Both the position numbers and the translations under genes were made by a program. Positions 53,699-62,545 of a DNA stretch of 64,000 nt are shown here, piece after piece. The notes under the pieces were generated by a model, which was not told the origin of the DNA, did not search any database, and worked only from the letters and a program-made list of their open reading frames with translations. This DNA is from Exilispira sp964581895 (lineage in GTDB: Bacteria > Spirochaetota > JAAYUW01): the NCBI GenBank assembly GCA_964581895.1, contig CAZOPR010000008.1:1-64000 (forward strand). The letters run 5' to 3'. Position 1 is the first letter of the stretch. The number at the start of each line of letters is the position of its first letter.

Positions 53699-54058
53699 AT
53701 GAGACATTTAGTTAATAAAAGCAAACTTGGTAGAACAAAATCGCACAGAGAAGCAATGCTTAGAAATCAGATTACTTCTCTTATTTTATATGGTAAAATT
53801 GAAACCACTTTAGCCAAAGCTAGATTTTTAAGATCTAATGTCGAAAAGTTAATAACAAGAGCTAAAATAGAAGACACTATTCATAATAGAAGAATCGCCA
53901 GAAAAGTAATCCAAAACAAAGATGCATTAAATAAATTATTTAAAGAAATTGGACCTAAATTTAAAAATAGAAATGGTGGTTATACAAGAATAATCAAAAC
54001 AGGGTTTAGAAAAGGGGATGATGCCCCAATGGCAGTAATAGAAATTCTTTCAGAATAA
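53699..54058 (+). CDS. rplQ: 50S ribosomal protein L17
   Basis: A 119-residue L17 protein: the N-terminal KLGRTKSHREAMLRNQITSL and the C-terminal NGGYTRIIKTGFRKGDDAPM are typical. It is the last gene of the ribosomal cluster. The stop is followed at once by the next ATG (TAAATG). Confidence 0.98.
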   Translation: MRHLVNKSKLGRTKSHREAMLRNQITSLILYGKIETTLAKARFLRSNVEKLITRAKIEDTIHNRRIARKVIQNKDALNKLFKEIGPKFKNRNGGYTRIIKTGFRKGDDAPMAVIEILSE

Positions 54059-54592
54059 ATGAATAAAACTCAAGATAAAATCTGGCGTATTGCCAGATTT
54101 TTATCTTTAATAATTCTTATCTCAAGCTTTGTATTATCTTTATTTTTCAAAAATCAAATAAAAGTCATCATTTTGATTATTTATCTTCTGTATTACCTTT
54201 TAACAAATGATATTAAAAAATTATTATCACTTATTATAAAAGTATCTACTTTGATTTTATCGATATTATTTTTTAAGTTTATTTCTAACTTTTTTTATTC
54301 AAATATTATAGAATTTCATTTTATCAATGAAATTTCAAACCTAATAAATCAAATGCTAAATATAACAAATTCCATTTTGTTTTCATCATTATTCTTTAAG
54401 CTAATTCCGATAAATAGTTTAAGTTCTTTTGAGAATTTAAGTAATTTCATTTCAAAACTAAAATTGAATGAATTAAAAGAGAAAAAGATAGGAAATATCA
54501 AAATAAAATCGTTATCTTCCTTTTTTGCTTATATAATAGATGAAAGTTATAAAATTTATTATCAAGAAGAAAATAATAGCAAAAATATTTAA
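54059..54592 (+). CDS. Hypothetical membrane protein after rplQ
   Basis: This 177-residue hydrophobic protein has about four membrane helices (near 12-30, 33-50, 58-80, 100-125) and a Lys-rich C-terminal tail. I do not recognise a family. Place and helix pattern recall a shortened EcfT/CbiQ-type transport protein, since ecf genes follow rplQ in many Gram-positives, but no ATPase genes are present and the signature is missing. It abuts rplQ without its own clear ribosome site, so coupling is likely. Confidence 0.6.
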   Translation: MNKTQDKIWRIARFLSLIILISSFVLSLFFKNQIKVIILIIYLLYYLLTNDIKKLLSLIIKVSTLILSILFFKFISNFFYSNIIEFHFINEISNLINQMLNITNSILFSSLFFKLIPINSLSSFENLSNFISKLKLNELKEKKIGNIKIKSLSSFFAYIIDESYKIYYQEENNSKNI

Positions 54593-54596
54593 TTTT

Positions 54597-55781
54597 TTAT
54601 TGCTTTTTGTAGATTAAATTTTTTAATATTTCTATTTGTTCTGTTTGACTATCATCAAACTGCACACCAAAATGCCAATCGTCATTTTCTTTCCATCTTC
54701 TTCTAACATAAGCTTTTAATGTAAAAATATTATTTTCAATTCGAAAGTTTAGCTGCATTTCATCCTTTTCAAAAAGATTTGAAGCAAGTTTGTTTTCGTT
54801 AGAAAAAAATTGCATTCCTCCTTGCGAAATGTTGGCAATATCAGCCTCAACAGTTAAGTATTCTGTCCTTGTAAAATATTGATTTTTAATAAGAGAAGCA
54901 ATTAGCAATTTTGAAAATTCTTCAAGATTATTGATAATATTAAAGGCAATTTGAGCATTTTTTTCTATTTCATTCAACAGATATAAATATCCAACAACAA
55001 ACTTTTTGTAAATAACAGGATAATATAATTCTGAAAGAATATTCTTTTTTTGCTTTAATATTAATAGTTGATTTATCTTTTGATTAGCAACATTTTGATC
55101 ATTGCCCAAAAGTTTGTAATATTCGACAACATCTTCATTTACAATGACTTTTTCTACATCATAAACTTGAGAATCTGGAAAATATTTGAAACTATTTGGT
55201 ACATAAAAAGCTTTTCCTGTTTTTACTATGAGAAATTCCTCTAAAGTAGCTGGATTTCTATTCTTAAAAATAACAATGGCATTTTTTGAAAAAACAGACA
55301 TCTTCCTTCTAAAACCATCAATCATTTCTTGTATATTGTTTATTGTATCTAACTTTAATAAGTTTTCATCAAAAATTTTAAAAGTGGTTGTCTCAGGGAA
55401 ATCAAGATGCTCAGTCTTAGATGGAAAGGTAACAGATACAGTGTTTTCCTTTAAGGTTACTCTTTGAAACCTTCTTTGTATATTTCTAACAATATTGTCT
55501 GGAAGTGATATGACAAAAGTCTGCGAATTTACAATGGATTTAATAGTTGAAGTGAACATATGTCTGTTATCTCTGACAAAGAATATAAAGTTCAACTTCT
55601 GATATATTGAAAGAGGTAGTTTGCAGTTATGTTGAATAGTTATCGTAAAAGCATCGTATCTAATGATAGTTCCAGAAAATTCAAATTTTTCTTTAACAAA
55701 AAAGGATAGTGGAATTTTTTTAGTAAATAGAATATCTATAATATATTCTTTTTCAATTTTAGAAGATATATTTGCACTCAA
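54597..55781 (-). CDS. PilZ-domain protein with inserted domain (Leptospira-type architecture)
   Basis: A 394-residue protein on the minus strand. Residues 1-100 resemble a PilZN/YcgR-like beta domain. RRFQR (103-107) is the RxxxR half of a c-di-GMP site. The second half, ANISQGG (NxSxxG; about 316-322), comes some 210 residues later and is followed by PilZ-like strands up to the end (WHFGVQF). The stretch between could be an inserted GAF-like or unnamed domain. It probably binds c-di-GMP. The start is TTG 55781 with AGGAG six nt upstream. It converges with the gene after rplQ; stops are 4 nt apart. Confidence 0.7.
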   Translation of the reverse strand: MSANISSKIEKEYIIDILFTKKIPLSFFVKEKFEFSGTIIRYDAFTITIQHNCKLPLSIYQKLNFIFFVRDNRHMFTSTIKSIVNSQTFVISLPDNIVRNIQRRFQRVTLKENTVSVTFPSKTEHLDFPETTTFKIFDENLLKLDTINNIQEMIDGFRRKMSVFSKNAIVIFKNRNPATLEEFLIVKTGKAFYVPNSFKYFPDSQVYDVEKVIVNEDVVEYYKLLGNDQNVANQKINQLLILKQKKNILSELYYPVIYKKFVVGYLYLLNEIEKNAQIAFNIINNLEEFSKLLIASLIKNQYFTRTEYLTVEADIANISQGGMQFFSNENKLASNLFEKDEMQLNFRIENNIFTLKAYVRRRWKENDDWHFGVQFDDSQTEQIEILKNLIYKKQ

Positions 55782-55930
55782 TTTATGCTCCTAAAATAAT
55801 ACTTTTTGTCTGTAATAATTATTAAAGTAAAATATAAAAATTTCAAATAATATTCTATAATATATCAATCGTCTTATAAATAAAAATTATTGAAAAAATT
55901 TTATCGTGATTAATTATCTATTTAGAAATT

Positions 55931-56614
55931 ATGAAAGAAAAAATATTAAAATTACTCGAAGAAATTGAAGATTTATCTTTAAAAAGTAACTTTAAAGAAA
56001 AGGTTACTCTTGTCGCTGTTACTAAAACATTTGATGTAGATAAAATATTGGAAGCATATAATTGTGGACTTAGAATTTTTGGAGAGAATAAAGTTCAAGA
56101 AGCAATTTCAAAAATTGAGGCAATGAAAGATTATAAAGATATACAGTGGCATTTGATTGGGCATTTGCAATCCAATAAGGTAAAGAAATGCAAAGTTTTT
56201 TCACTTATTCATTCAATAGATTCTATAAAACTTTTAGATGAATTTTCCAGGTTTGACGATTTTGAAAAACCTGATTTTCTTATTCAACTAAATTCTTCAG
56301 CTGAAGAGACAAAATCTGGTCTACCTTTAGAAAATGTATATGATTTTTTTGAAAAGGTATTTGAACTTGAATTAAATAAAAAAGTTAAGATTCGAGGTTT
56401 AATGACAATAGGACCTTTGACTGAAGATAAAAATGAAATAAGAGTAGCCTTCAAAAAAACAAGAAAAATTTATGAAGATTTGCAAAATAAATATAATTTA
56501 GCTTTTGATATTTTATCTATGGGAATGAGTGGTGATTATAAGATAGCTATAGAAGAAGGAAGTAATATGGTAAGGATAGGTTCATTAATTTTTGGAGAAA
56601 GAAAGTATGTTTGA
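55931..56614 (+). CDS. yggS: YggS-family PLP homeostasis protein
   Basis: A 227-residue protein of the PLPBP/YggS family. The PLP Lys lies in VTLVAVTKTF, and FGENKVQEAISKIE, WHLIGHLQSNKVKK, LMTIGPLTED and SMGMSGDYKIAIEEGSNMVR are conserved. It keeps free pyridoxal phosphate in balance. There is no clear ribosome site (AAATT before ATG). It overlaps the next gene by 8 nt. Confidence 0.95.
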   Translation: MKEKILKLLEEIEDLSLKSNFKEKVTLVAVTKTFDVDKILEAYNCGLRIFGENKVQEAISKIEAMKDYKDIQWHLIGHLQSNKVKKCKVFSLIHSIDSIKLLDEFSRFDDFEKPDFLIQLNSSAEETKSGLPLENVYDFFEKVFELELNKKVKIRGLMTIGPLTEDKNEIRVAFKKTRKIYEDLQNKYNLAFDILSMGMSGDYKIAIEEGSNMVRIGSLIFGERKYV

Positions 56615-56876
56615 AGTAATTTTATCAACAATCTTTCTTATTATTATTATCTTTTTATTTTTAAGAATGATTTTTCTTGCAATTGAATCTAAAGAAAAGA
56701 AAGGTATTTTTGTAAAGATAGCAAATTTTTTTGTCAATAAAACAGACTTTTTATTTAAGAATTTTGATTCAAAAATTAGATTATCAATAGGAAAATTTAA
56801 GTTAAATTATCTTTTCTTGATTCTTTTATTAATGCTGGTGCAAAAGTTGATTCTATTAATATTTAAAAATGGTTAA
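56607..56876 (+). CDS. Small membrane protein, YggT-like by position
   Basis: About 89 residues if started at ATG 56607 (MFEVILSTIF), overlapping the yggS stop and following its GGAGAAAG site. It has two hydrophobic helices around a Lys-rich linker (KTDFLFKNFDSKIRLSIGKF). The yggS-yggT pair and the two-helix topology suggest YggT, but the sequence match is weak. Function unknown. Confidence 0.55.
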   Translation: MFEVILSTIFLIIIIFLFLRMIFLAIESKEKKGIFVKIANFFVNKTDFLFKNFDSKIRLSIGKFKLNYLFLILLLMLVQKLILLIFKNG

Positions 56877-56934
56877 ATAATAAAAAATAGATAAATAGTT
56901 AATAACTTTTAAAATAATAAAAAAGGGGAATTAG

Positions 56935-57828
56935 ATGGAAAAAATTAAATATGCAGTTATTGGCGGTTCTGGCCTATTAAACCTTGAAAATTTAGTTGTT
57001 GAAAAAGAGTTGGAAATACAAACACCATTTGGTATGATGTCAGATAAGGTCACAATTGGATATTTCAAAGGAACAAAAAATAAAATTGCTTTTTTACCAA
57101 GACATGGAAAAAATCATACCATTATGCCATCAAATATACCTCAAAAAGCAAATGTATGGGGCTTAAAATATTTAGGTGTTGAAAAAGTCTTTGCCGTTTC
57201 AGCTGTCGGATCTTTGAAGGAAAATATAAAACCTGGTGATCTTGTAATCCCTTCTCAGATTTTCGATAGAACAAAAGGTAGAGATTCTACTTTTTTTGAA
57301 GATGGTCTTGTTGGACATATTCCTTTCGGTGAGCCTTTTTGCCCCACTATTTCTAAATTTTTATATGATACTGTTAAAAGTCTTGGTTATCCAGTTCATA
57401 AAGATGAGACTTATGTATGCATGGAAGGACCAGCCTTTTCAACAAAAGCAGAATCTGAATTTTACAGGATGTTAAAAGCAGGTGTTATTGGTATGACCGC
57501 TTTACCAGAAGCTAAATTATTTAGAGAAGCCGAGATTTGCTACACACTTTTATCTACAGTAACAGATTATGATTGCTGGAAAGAGGGGGAAGAATCTGTT
57601 AATGTTAAAATGGTTCTTGAAACTATGAAGAAAAGCAATGAAATGGTTCATAATATTTTAATAAAACTATTTGAGACACTTCCAGAAAAATTTGATATTC
57701 AATGTCAATGTCAATATGCGTTGATGTATGCCATAACTACAAAAAAAGAAGGGATTTCAAAAGAAATGCTTCGAAAACTCGATTTGCTTATAGGTAAATA
57801 TTATAATATTGATTTAAAAGAGGTTTAA
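56935..57828 (+). CDS. mtnP: S-methyl-5'-thioadenosine phosphorylase
   Basis: A 297-residue purine nucleoside phosphorylase of the MTAP type: IGGSGLLN phosphate loop, LPRHGKNHTIMPSNI, VCMEGPAFSTKAES, IGMTALPEAKL and TDYDCW, typical of MTAP substrate specificity. It splits methylthioadenosine to adenine and methylthioribose-1-phosphate for salvage of methionine and adenine. A GGGGA site precedes ATG. No further mtn genes are nearby. Confidence 0.93.
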   Translation: MEKIKYAVIGGSGLLNLENLVVEKELEIQTPFGMMSDKVTIGYFKGTKNKIAFLPRHGKNHTIMPSNIPQKANVWGLKYLGVEKVFAVSAVGSLKENIKPGDLVIPSQIFDRTKGRDSTFFEDGLVGHIPFGEPFCPTISKFLYDTVKSLGYPVHKDETYVCMEGPAFSTKAESEFYRMLKAGVIGMTALPEAKLFREAEICYTLLSTVTDYDCWKEGEESVNVKMVLETMKKSNEMVHNILIKLFETLPEKFDIQCQCQYALMYAITTKKEGISKEMLRKLDLLIGKYYNIDLKEV

Positions 57829-57833
57829 TATAA

Positions 57834-58202
57834 ATGTATTTTTTAATCTTTATGCCACTTTTTATGCAACCTTTAATTTTTCAAGATTCCTTTTCAAATG
57901 ATTTTAATTTAAATTCACTAAATTTTTCAAATATCTATCTTTATCCTTTCTCTTTTTTATCTGATATTTCCTTACTAAATATTGATAAAGTTGAAAAAGA
58001 ATCAATATTTTCAAGATCTGAAAATATCTTTTTTCTATTACTTCCATTATTGTACTTTTATCTTTCAAACATGGTAAAATTATCTCAAATTTTACAAAAT
58101 GGTTTTGTTTCTGATTCTTTTTCAACTATAGAAAATAGATACATCTGGGGCTCTATATTTGCTATTAGTATAAATATAATTATCCATGATATTTTCCTTT
58201 AA
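57834..58202 (+). CDS. Hypothetical short membrane protein
   Basis: A 122-residue protein that follows mtnP by 5 nt with GAGGT at the end of that gene. It has an N-terminal hydrophobic segment (about 1-17), a Ser/Asn/Leu-rich middle and two hydrophobic helices (about 65-80, 103-121). No family recognised. The reading frame is A/T-rich like its neighbours. Confidence 0.5.
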   Translation: MYFLIFMPLFMQPLIFQDSFSNDFNLNSLNFSNIYLYPFSFLSDISLLNIDKVEKESIFSRSENIFFLLLPLLYFYLSNMVKLSQILQNGFVSDSFSTIENRYIWGSIFAISINIIIHDIFL

Positions 58203-58267
58203 AAATCTATAGTAAAAATTTTTTTTATATTTTAAGATTTGAATATTAAAAAATTATGAGGTTAAAA

Positions 58268-58930
58268 ATGAAAAATGAACTAATTAGAAGATTACTCTTG
58301 GTGTTACTAATAATTTTTCTTACAATATTTATAGATCAGATCAGTAAATATCTGATCTCACATAATATGGATTTATACTCTTTTAAATCTATTATTCCAG
58401 ATCTGTTAAATTTTAGATATATTACAAATTATGGGTTTTTACTTGGTATAGGTTCAAACTTAAATGATGGAAGAACATTTAATAAAGTTGTAATAATCAC
58501 TATCTTCGCTTTATTTGTCCTATTAGGTTATTTTATCTATATCTTTTTTCAAAAAACAACATCCAATTTTCTTCTTGTTACTTTTTCCATACTTATTGGT
58601 GGTGCATGGGGAAATTTTTTAGATAGACTTATAAAGGGAAAAGTGGTAGATTTTTTAGAATTTGTACTTCCTTTTAAAAGAATTGGCAGATTCTATATTG
58701 GTTCCACCCCAATATTTAATATGGCTGATTTTTTTGTAACAGTTGGTATTGTATTGCTTTTAATCTATTATTTCATTATAGAACCGAAAGAACATAATAA
58801 AAGAAAAGCTGAAGAATCATCTTCAAATCTATCACAAACCGAGTTTTCAAATAGTACCAAGTTAAATCAAAAAATTGACGAAGAAGAACAGGATTTAGGA
58901 AACGAAGAAGAAAATTTAATAAAAAAATAA
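58268..58930 (+). CDS. lspA: Lipoprotein signal peptidase II
   Basis: A 220-residue protein with four membrane helices. IDQISKYLI, NYGFLLGIGS, WGNFLDRLIKGKVVDFLEF (first catalytic Asp region) and FNMADFFVTVG (second catalytic Asp) match LspA. It removes signal peptides from prolipoproteins. Start ATG 58268 fits GAGGT at 58258-58262; ATG 58256 is possible. A long hydrophilic, acidic tail of about 45 residues follows the last helix, which is unusual. Beyond the TAA stop the same frame stays open (see repeat). Confidence 0.93.
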   Translation: MKNELIRRLLLVLLIIFLTIFIDQISKYLISHNMDLYSFKSIIPDLLNFRYITNYGFLLGIGSNLNDGRTFNKVVIITIFALFVLLGYFIYIFFQKTTSNFLLVTFSILIGGAWGNFLDRLIKGKVVDFLEFVLPFKRIGRFYIGSTPIFNMADFFVTVGIVLLLIYYFIIEPKEHNKRKAEESSSNLSQTEFSNSTKLNQKIDEEEQDLGNEEENLIKK

Positions 58931-58957
58931 AATTTGGATAAAGATATATTTGAAGAT

Positions 58958-59089
58958 ATAAATAGAGATATAAATAAAAATAAAAATAAAAGTAAAAATA
59001 CAAGTAAAAGTATAAGTAAAAATATAAGTATAAATACAAGTAAAAGTATTAGTAAAAATATAAATAAAAATATAAGAAAAAATACAAAT
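58958..59089 (+). repeat. Degenerate 6-bp tandem repeat after lspA
   Basis: Twenty-two consecutive units of the form A-W-A-A-R-T (for example AAAAAT, AAAAGT, ATAAGT, ACAAGT). Twenty-one of 22 end in T. The phase is that of the lspA reading frame, giving alternating Lys/Ile/Thr and Asn/Ser codons. The frame runs from the lspA stop to a TAA at 59099. It may be the remnant of a longer tail or slipped A/T-rich sequence. No gene lies in 58931-59223. Confidence 0.75.
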
Positions 59090-59223
59090 GAAGTTAATTA
59101 AACTTAATGGAAATAATGAAAAATATCTTAAGCCATTAAAGAAATAGTTTAGTTCAGAACAAATGAAATATAGTAAAAATTAGAAAAAAGAGAGCTTTTT
59201 TAAAATAATATTTAAGTTTAAGT

Positions 59224-60171
59224 ATGGTAGAAAGTAAAAAAGAGAAAGAAGATGAAATTGAATTTTTTCAAATTGTTATTCCAGAAAACACATTATCGAC
59301 AAGAGTAGATAAATTTTTATCTGAATATAGTGGATATTCGAGAAGTAGAATATCAAATTATACTTATAAGCTTTTAATTAATAATAAAGAAGAAAAACTC
59401 TCTAAAATAATAAAGCCAAAAGATCTTGTTCAAATTTATTTGAAAATACCTGATGACTATACAGAAATTATTCCCCAAAAATATGACTTAGATATAATTT
59501 ATGAAGATGATTTATTAATTGTTATAAAAAAACCTTTTAATGTCCCTACTCACCCATCCTTTGGGCATTCATCTGATACAATCCTAAATTATATTAAATA
59601 CTATCTATTGAATAAAAATGAAAATCCTTTACCTGATTGTGGTATGGTCCATAGATTAGATAAAGATACAGAAGGACTTTTAATATTTGCAAAAACAATT
59701 GAAAGTCAGGCATATTTGAAATTTCTTTTTATGAATAGACAAATTGAAAAAAATTATTTTGCAATAATAAAAGGAATCATTGAACCGAAGTTTGCTGAAT
59801 TTAACGATAAACTTAAACGAGATCCAAACGATAGACTAAAATATAAGGTTTGTTTAAGTGGAAAAGAAGCGATTTTATCTTATAGTCGTATCGGCGTTTC
59901 ATCAGATTATAGTGCTTTAGACATTAATCTTAAAACTGGAAGGACTCATCAAATAAGAGTTCAATTTTCATATAGAGGACATTTTGTTATTGGTGATCCA
60001 ATATATGGGAAAAAGCAGAATAAAATTTATGAAGAATATGGTATGCTTTTATTATCTAAAAGAATAAGATTTGTTCATCCTAAGGATAAAAAATTTTTAG
60101 AATTTGAAATTGATCTACCTCAAAGATTTAAAAAATTTATAAATGATTATAAAATAATTTTAGAAGGTTAA
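59224..60171 (+). CDS. RluA-family pseudouridine synthase
   Basis: A 315-residue protein with an N-terminal S4 RNA-binding domain (STRVDKFLSEYSGYSRSRIS) and a catalytic domain with MVHRLDKDTEGLLIFAKT; the Asp of RLD is the nucleophile. LKTGRTHQIRVQFSYRGHFV is the second signature. It modifies uridines in 23S rRNA, RluD-like or RluC-like; the exact site cannot be read from the sequence. There is no clear ribosome site before ATG. Confidence 0.92.
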   Translation: MVESKKEKEDEIEFFQIVIPENTLSTRVDKFLSEYSGYSRSRISNYTYKLLINNKEEKLSKIIKPKDLVQIYLKIPDDYTEIIPQKYDLDIIYEDDLLIVIKKPFNVPTHPSFGHSSDTILNYIKYYLLNKNENPLPDCGMVHRLDKDTEGLLIFAKTIESQAYLKFLFMNRQIEKNYFAIIKGIIEPKFAEFNDKLKRDPNDRLKYKVCLSGKEAILSYSRIGVSSDYSALDINLKTGRTHQIRVQFSYRGHFVIGDPIYGKKQNKIYEEYGMLLLSKRIRFVHPKDKKFLEFEIDLPQRFKKFINDYKIILEG

Positions 60172-60177
60172 AACAGT

Positions 60178-61251
60178 ATGAGAATGAATATAGGTTTTAC
60201 TGGTATTTCTGGAATGCTTGGTAAGAATTTTTTAGACTATTACTTAAAAAATAATGATTTAAGAGAAAAATATAAAATTATTGGTTTATCGAGGAATATT
60301 TCAAAAGATTTGATAAAAAAATATAAAGATAATTCCGACGATATAGTTTTCAGAAATGTAAACTATTTTGATAAAAATAACTTAAAGAATTCACTTGAAT
60401 CTATTGATATTTTGATCCATGCTGCTGGAGTTACAAAAGGTAATTATTATGAAATATTTAAAAAAGGAAATATCGAAGTTACTGAAAATCTTATAAAAGT
60501 AATTGAAGATGAAAAACTGCCCATAAAAAATTTCATCTTTATTTCTTCTCAATCAGTTCTAGGTCCATCTGATATAGATAATAAAAAAAGTATAGATAAA
60601 AAAACAAATATAGATAAAAAAGCGAAAGAGATTTATTTTGATGAAGAAAATAGTTACAATCCTATCTCAAGTTATGGAAAAAGTAAAGTAGAAGCAGAGA
60701 TAAAGATCAAAAATTCAAGTATAAACTGGGTTATTGTAAGGTTTCCTACAATTTTTGGAAAATATGAGATGGACTCTTTAATTTTGTTTAAGTTCGCAAA
60801 TAAAAGGATTGTAATAGATACATCCTGGGAAAATTTTACATTATCATATATTTTAGCCGAAGATGGGGTAAAATTGTTATTTTATTTAATAGATAAGATA
60901 GAAAACAGTTTTGAGAAAGTAAATAAAAAAGTTTACCACTTTTGCTATGATAAACCTATTAAAATTAGAGATTTTATGAATGAAATAATAGGGTTTTCAA
61001 ATAAAAAAGCATTTTTTAAAATTTTGGCACCAAAATTCTTGTTTAAAATAACTGCTTTATTTTTTACTTTAGTTTCAATATTAAACAAAAAAGCAATAAT
61101 AATAAATAAAGAAAAGGTCAGTGAATTTTTGCATTCAAAATGGTTTATGGCAAATGATAAAACTAAGCAAATATTGTCTTTAAATAAAATCGAAAGAGAG
61201 GCAAGTTTACAAGAAATATATCAGTGGTATAAAAAGGAAGGATTAATCTGA
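60178..61251 (+). CDS. NAD-dependent epimerase/dehydratase (extended SDR)
   Basis: A 357-residue protein of the extended short-chain dehydrogenase family. The Rossmann GxxGxxG reads GFTGISGMLG (near the start), DILIHAAGVTKG and FISSQS stand at the expected places, and the active-site YxxxK is SYGKSKVEAE (about residue 160). It may act on a nucleotide-sugar or sterol-like substrate. An in-frame repeat (IDNKKS-IDKKTN-IDKKAK, 60574-60627) sits just before the catalytic loop. It is one base from the PAP2 gene. Confidence 0.85.
   Translation: MRMNIGFTGISGMLGKNFLDYYLKNNDLREKYKIIGLSRNISKDLIKKYKDNSDDIVFRNVNYFDKNNLKNSLESIDILIHAAGVTKGNYYEIFKKGNIEVTENLIKVIEDEKLPIKNFIFISSQSVLGPSDIDNKKSIDKKTNIDKKAKEIYFDEENSYNPISSYGKSKVEAEIKIKNSSINWVIVRFPTIFGKYEMDSLILFKFANKRIVIDTSWENFTLSYILAEDGVKLLFYLIDKIENSFEKVNKKVYHFCYDKPIKIRDFMNEIIGFSNKKAFFKILAPKFLFKITALFFTLVSILNKKAIIINKEKVSEFLHSKWFMANDKTKQILSLNKIEREASLQEIYQWYKKEGLI
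60574..60627 (+). repeat. Three 18-bp in-frame tandem repeats within the SDR gene
   Basis: Units start ATAGATAATAAA, ATAGATAAAAAA, ATAGATAAAAAA and code six residues each (IDNKKS, IDKKTN, IDKKAK). They look like an expanded A-rich microsatellite kept in frame, inserting a charged loop between FISSQS and the YxxxK motif. Confidence 0.7.
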
Positions 61252-61252
61252 T

Positions 61253-62245
61253 ATGGATAAAAAATCATTGTCACTATATCCAATTGATCTTGTAATAATA
61301 ATCTTAAACCTGATTTTTGCTCTGTTTAGTTTTTTAAATCTTGGTAAACTTTATATTAAAGTTGGTAGATTTAGTTTTGATAGGGAATTTTTAGTTGGCT
61401 TTTTCTTTTTGTTTGTAAATCTGTTTGTATTATTTTGGATAAAGGTTTCAAATCCTTCAAAAAATAAAATTGTGCAATTCTTCAGACTTTTTTATGGGCA
61501 AGCCTTTTATATTATATATTTTCCTGAATGTATTACTCTTTCGCAGCTTTTTTATAATGGTAAATCTTTCGATTCAATTTTTGCATATTTAGATTTCATA
61601 ATATTTCACTATCAACCAGCTGTAGAATTTAGCAAAGCATTTATAACAAATAGATATATTAATGAGTTATTCTTTTTTTCTTATTTTGCCTATTATTTAC
61701 TTATGACTGCTGGATGGTGGATACTCTATTTTAGAAAAAAAAAGAAATTAGCTCATTATTGTTTTTTTGTAACAACATTGAGTTTTGGGTTTTTATATAT
61801 ATGGTATACTTTTTTCCCTGTAAAAGGGCCTAAGTTTTATATAGAATCATTACATAATGTCTGGTATTCAAATTTCCAGGGATTTTATTTCACAAACCTT
61901 ATGAAGAGAATATTCAATTCAGCAAATTTAGGAGGCGCTGCCTTCCCCTCATCTCATGTTGCGATTTCACTTATTGCACTTTTCTTAAATAGAACATATA
62001 ACAAGAATCTGATGCCAATAATTTTTCCTCTAACATTGACACTTATGCTTTCAACAGTTTATTTGTATGCTCATTATTTTGTAGATGTCATCGGAGGAAT
62101 ATTTGCCGCAATAATGCTTTATACATATGTACCTCTTCTTCAAAATTTATTCTTAAAATTAGCAAAAAATTTTAGTAAAATACTAATAGAAAAATTTAAT
62201 TTTAAACAAATTAACTCCATTGAAGAAGACCTTTCTGTTGAATAG
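61253..62245 (+). CDS. PAP2-superfamily phosphatase-like membrane protein
   Basis: A 330-residue protein with about six to eight membrane helices. The PAP2 motifs are split as expected: FFPVKGPKFYIES (first), GGAAFPSSHVAISLI (PSSH, second) and YLYAHYFVDVIGG (third, with His and Asp). It belongs with undecaprenyl-diphosphate or lipid phosphatases or inositol phosphorylceramide synthase-like proteins; substrate unknown. The upstream SDR gene ends one base before its ATG. Confidence 0.85.
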   Translation: MDKKSLSLYPIDLVIIILNLIFALFSFLNLGKLYIKVGRFSFDREFLVGFFFLFVNLFVLFWIKVSNPSKNKIVQFFRLFYGQAFYIIYFPECITLSQLFYNGKSFDSIFAYLDFIIFHYQPAVEFSKAFITNRYINELFFFSYFAYYLLMTAGWWILYFRKKKKLAHYCFFVTTLSFGFLYIWYTFFPVKGPKFYIESLHNVWYSNFQGFYFTNLMKRIFNSANLGGAAFPSSHVAISLIALFLNRTYNKNLMPIIFPLTLTLMLSTVYLYAHYFVDVIGGIFAAIMLYTYVPLLQNLFLKLAKNFSKILIEKFNFKQINSIEEDLSVE

Positions 62246-62485
62246 TATCTATTATCCAGTGTGGATCAAACTTAAAATTTAGCTTATATTTCATAAAATG
62301 AAACTTAACATTTTTAATTTATTCAAGTTTTTAAAGTATTTTCTTTTAGTAAAAAATATTTTTATTCTTTCAAATAAAGTAAATTTAATTTTTGTATTAA
62401 ATAATTATAAAAATAAATCGAAAAATTAAATATATCAATTCTATAATTAATTATAATAATTTAATAAAATAAATTATAAATATTA

Positions 62486-62514
62486 TTGACAAATAAATTA
62501 AAATATGTTATATA
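62486..62514 (+). promoter_or_regulatory. Promoter of the DUF2089 operon
   Basis: TTGACA (62486-62491), a 17-bp spacer and TATATA (62509-62514). Transcription would start near 62521, so the gene must start at the later ATG 62546. The gap 62246-62545 otherwise holds only a small TTTCAT/ATGAAA hairpin at 62289-62303 (possibly a weak terminator of the PAP2 gene) and A/T-rich sequence. Confidence 0.65.
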
Positions 62515-62545
62515 TTAATTGAAGTTCGAAATTGATGGAGGTTTT

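Noticed and set aside
54059..54592. EcfT transporter subunit
   Set aside because: Position after rplQ is suggestive, but the length is too short, the family signature is missing and no EcfA ATPases follow.
58958..59089. CRISPR-like array
   Set aside because: The units are 6 bp and contiguous; there are no spacers and no cas genes.
59228..59240. Alternative start for the RluA-family gene
   Set aside because: The first ATG lacks a ribosome site, but no better in-frame start exists before the S4 domain.
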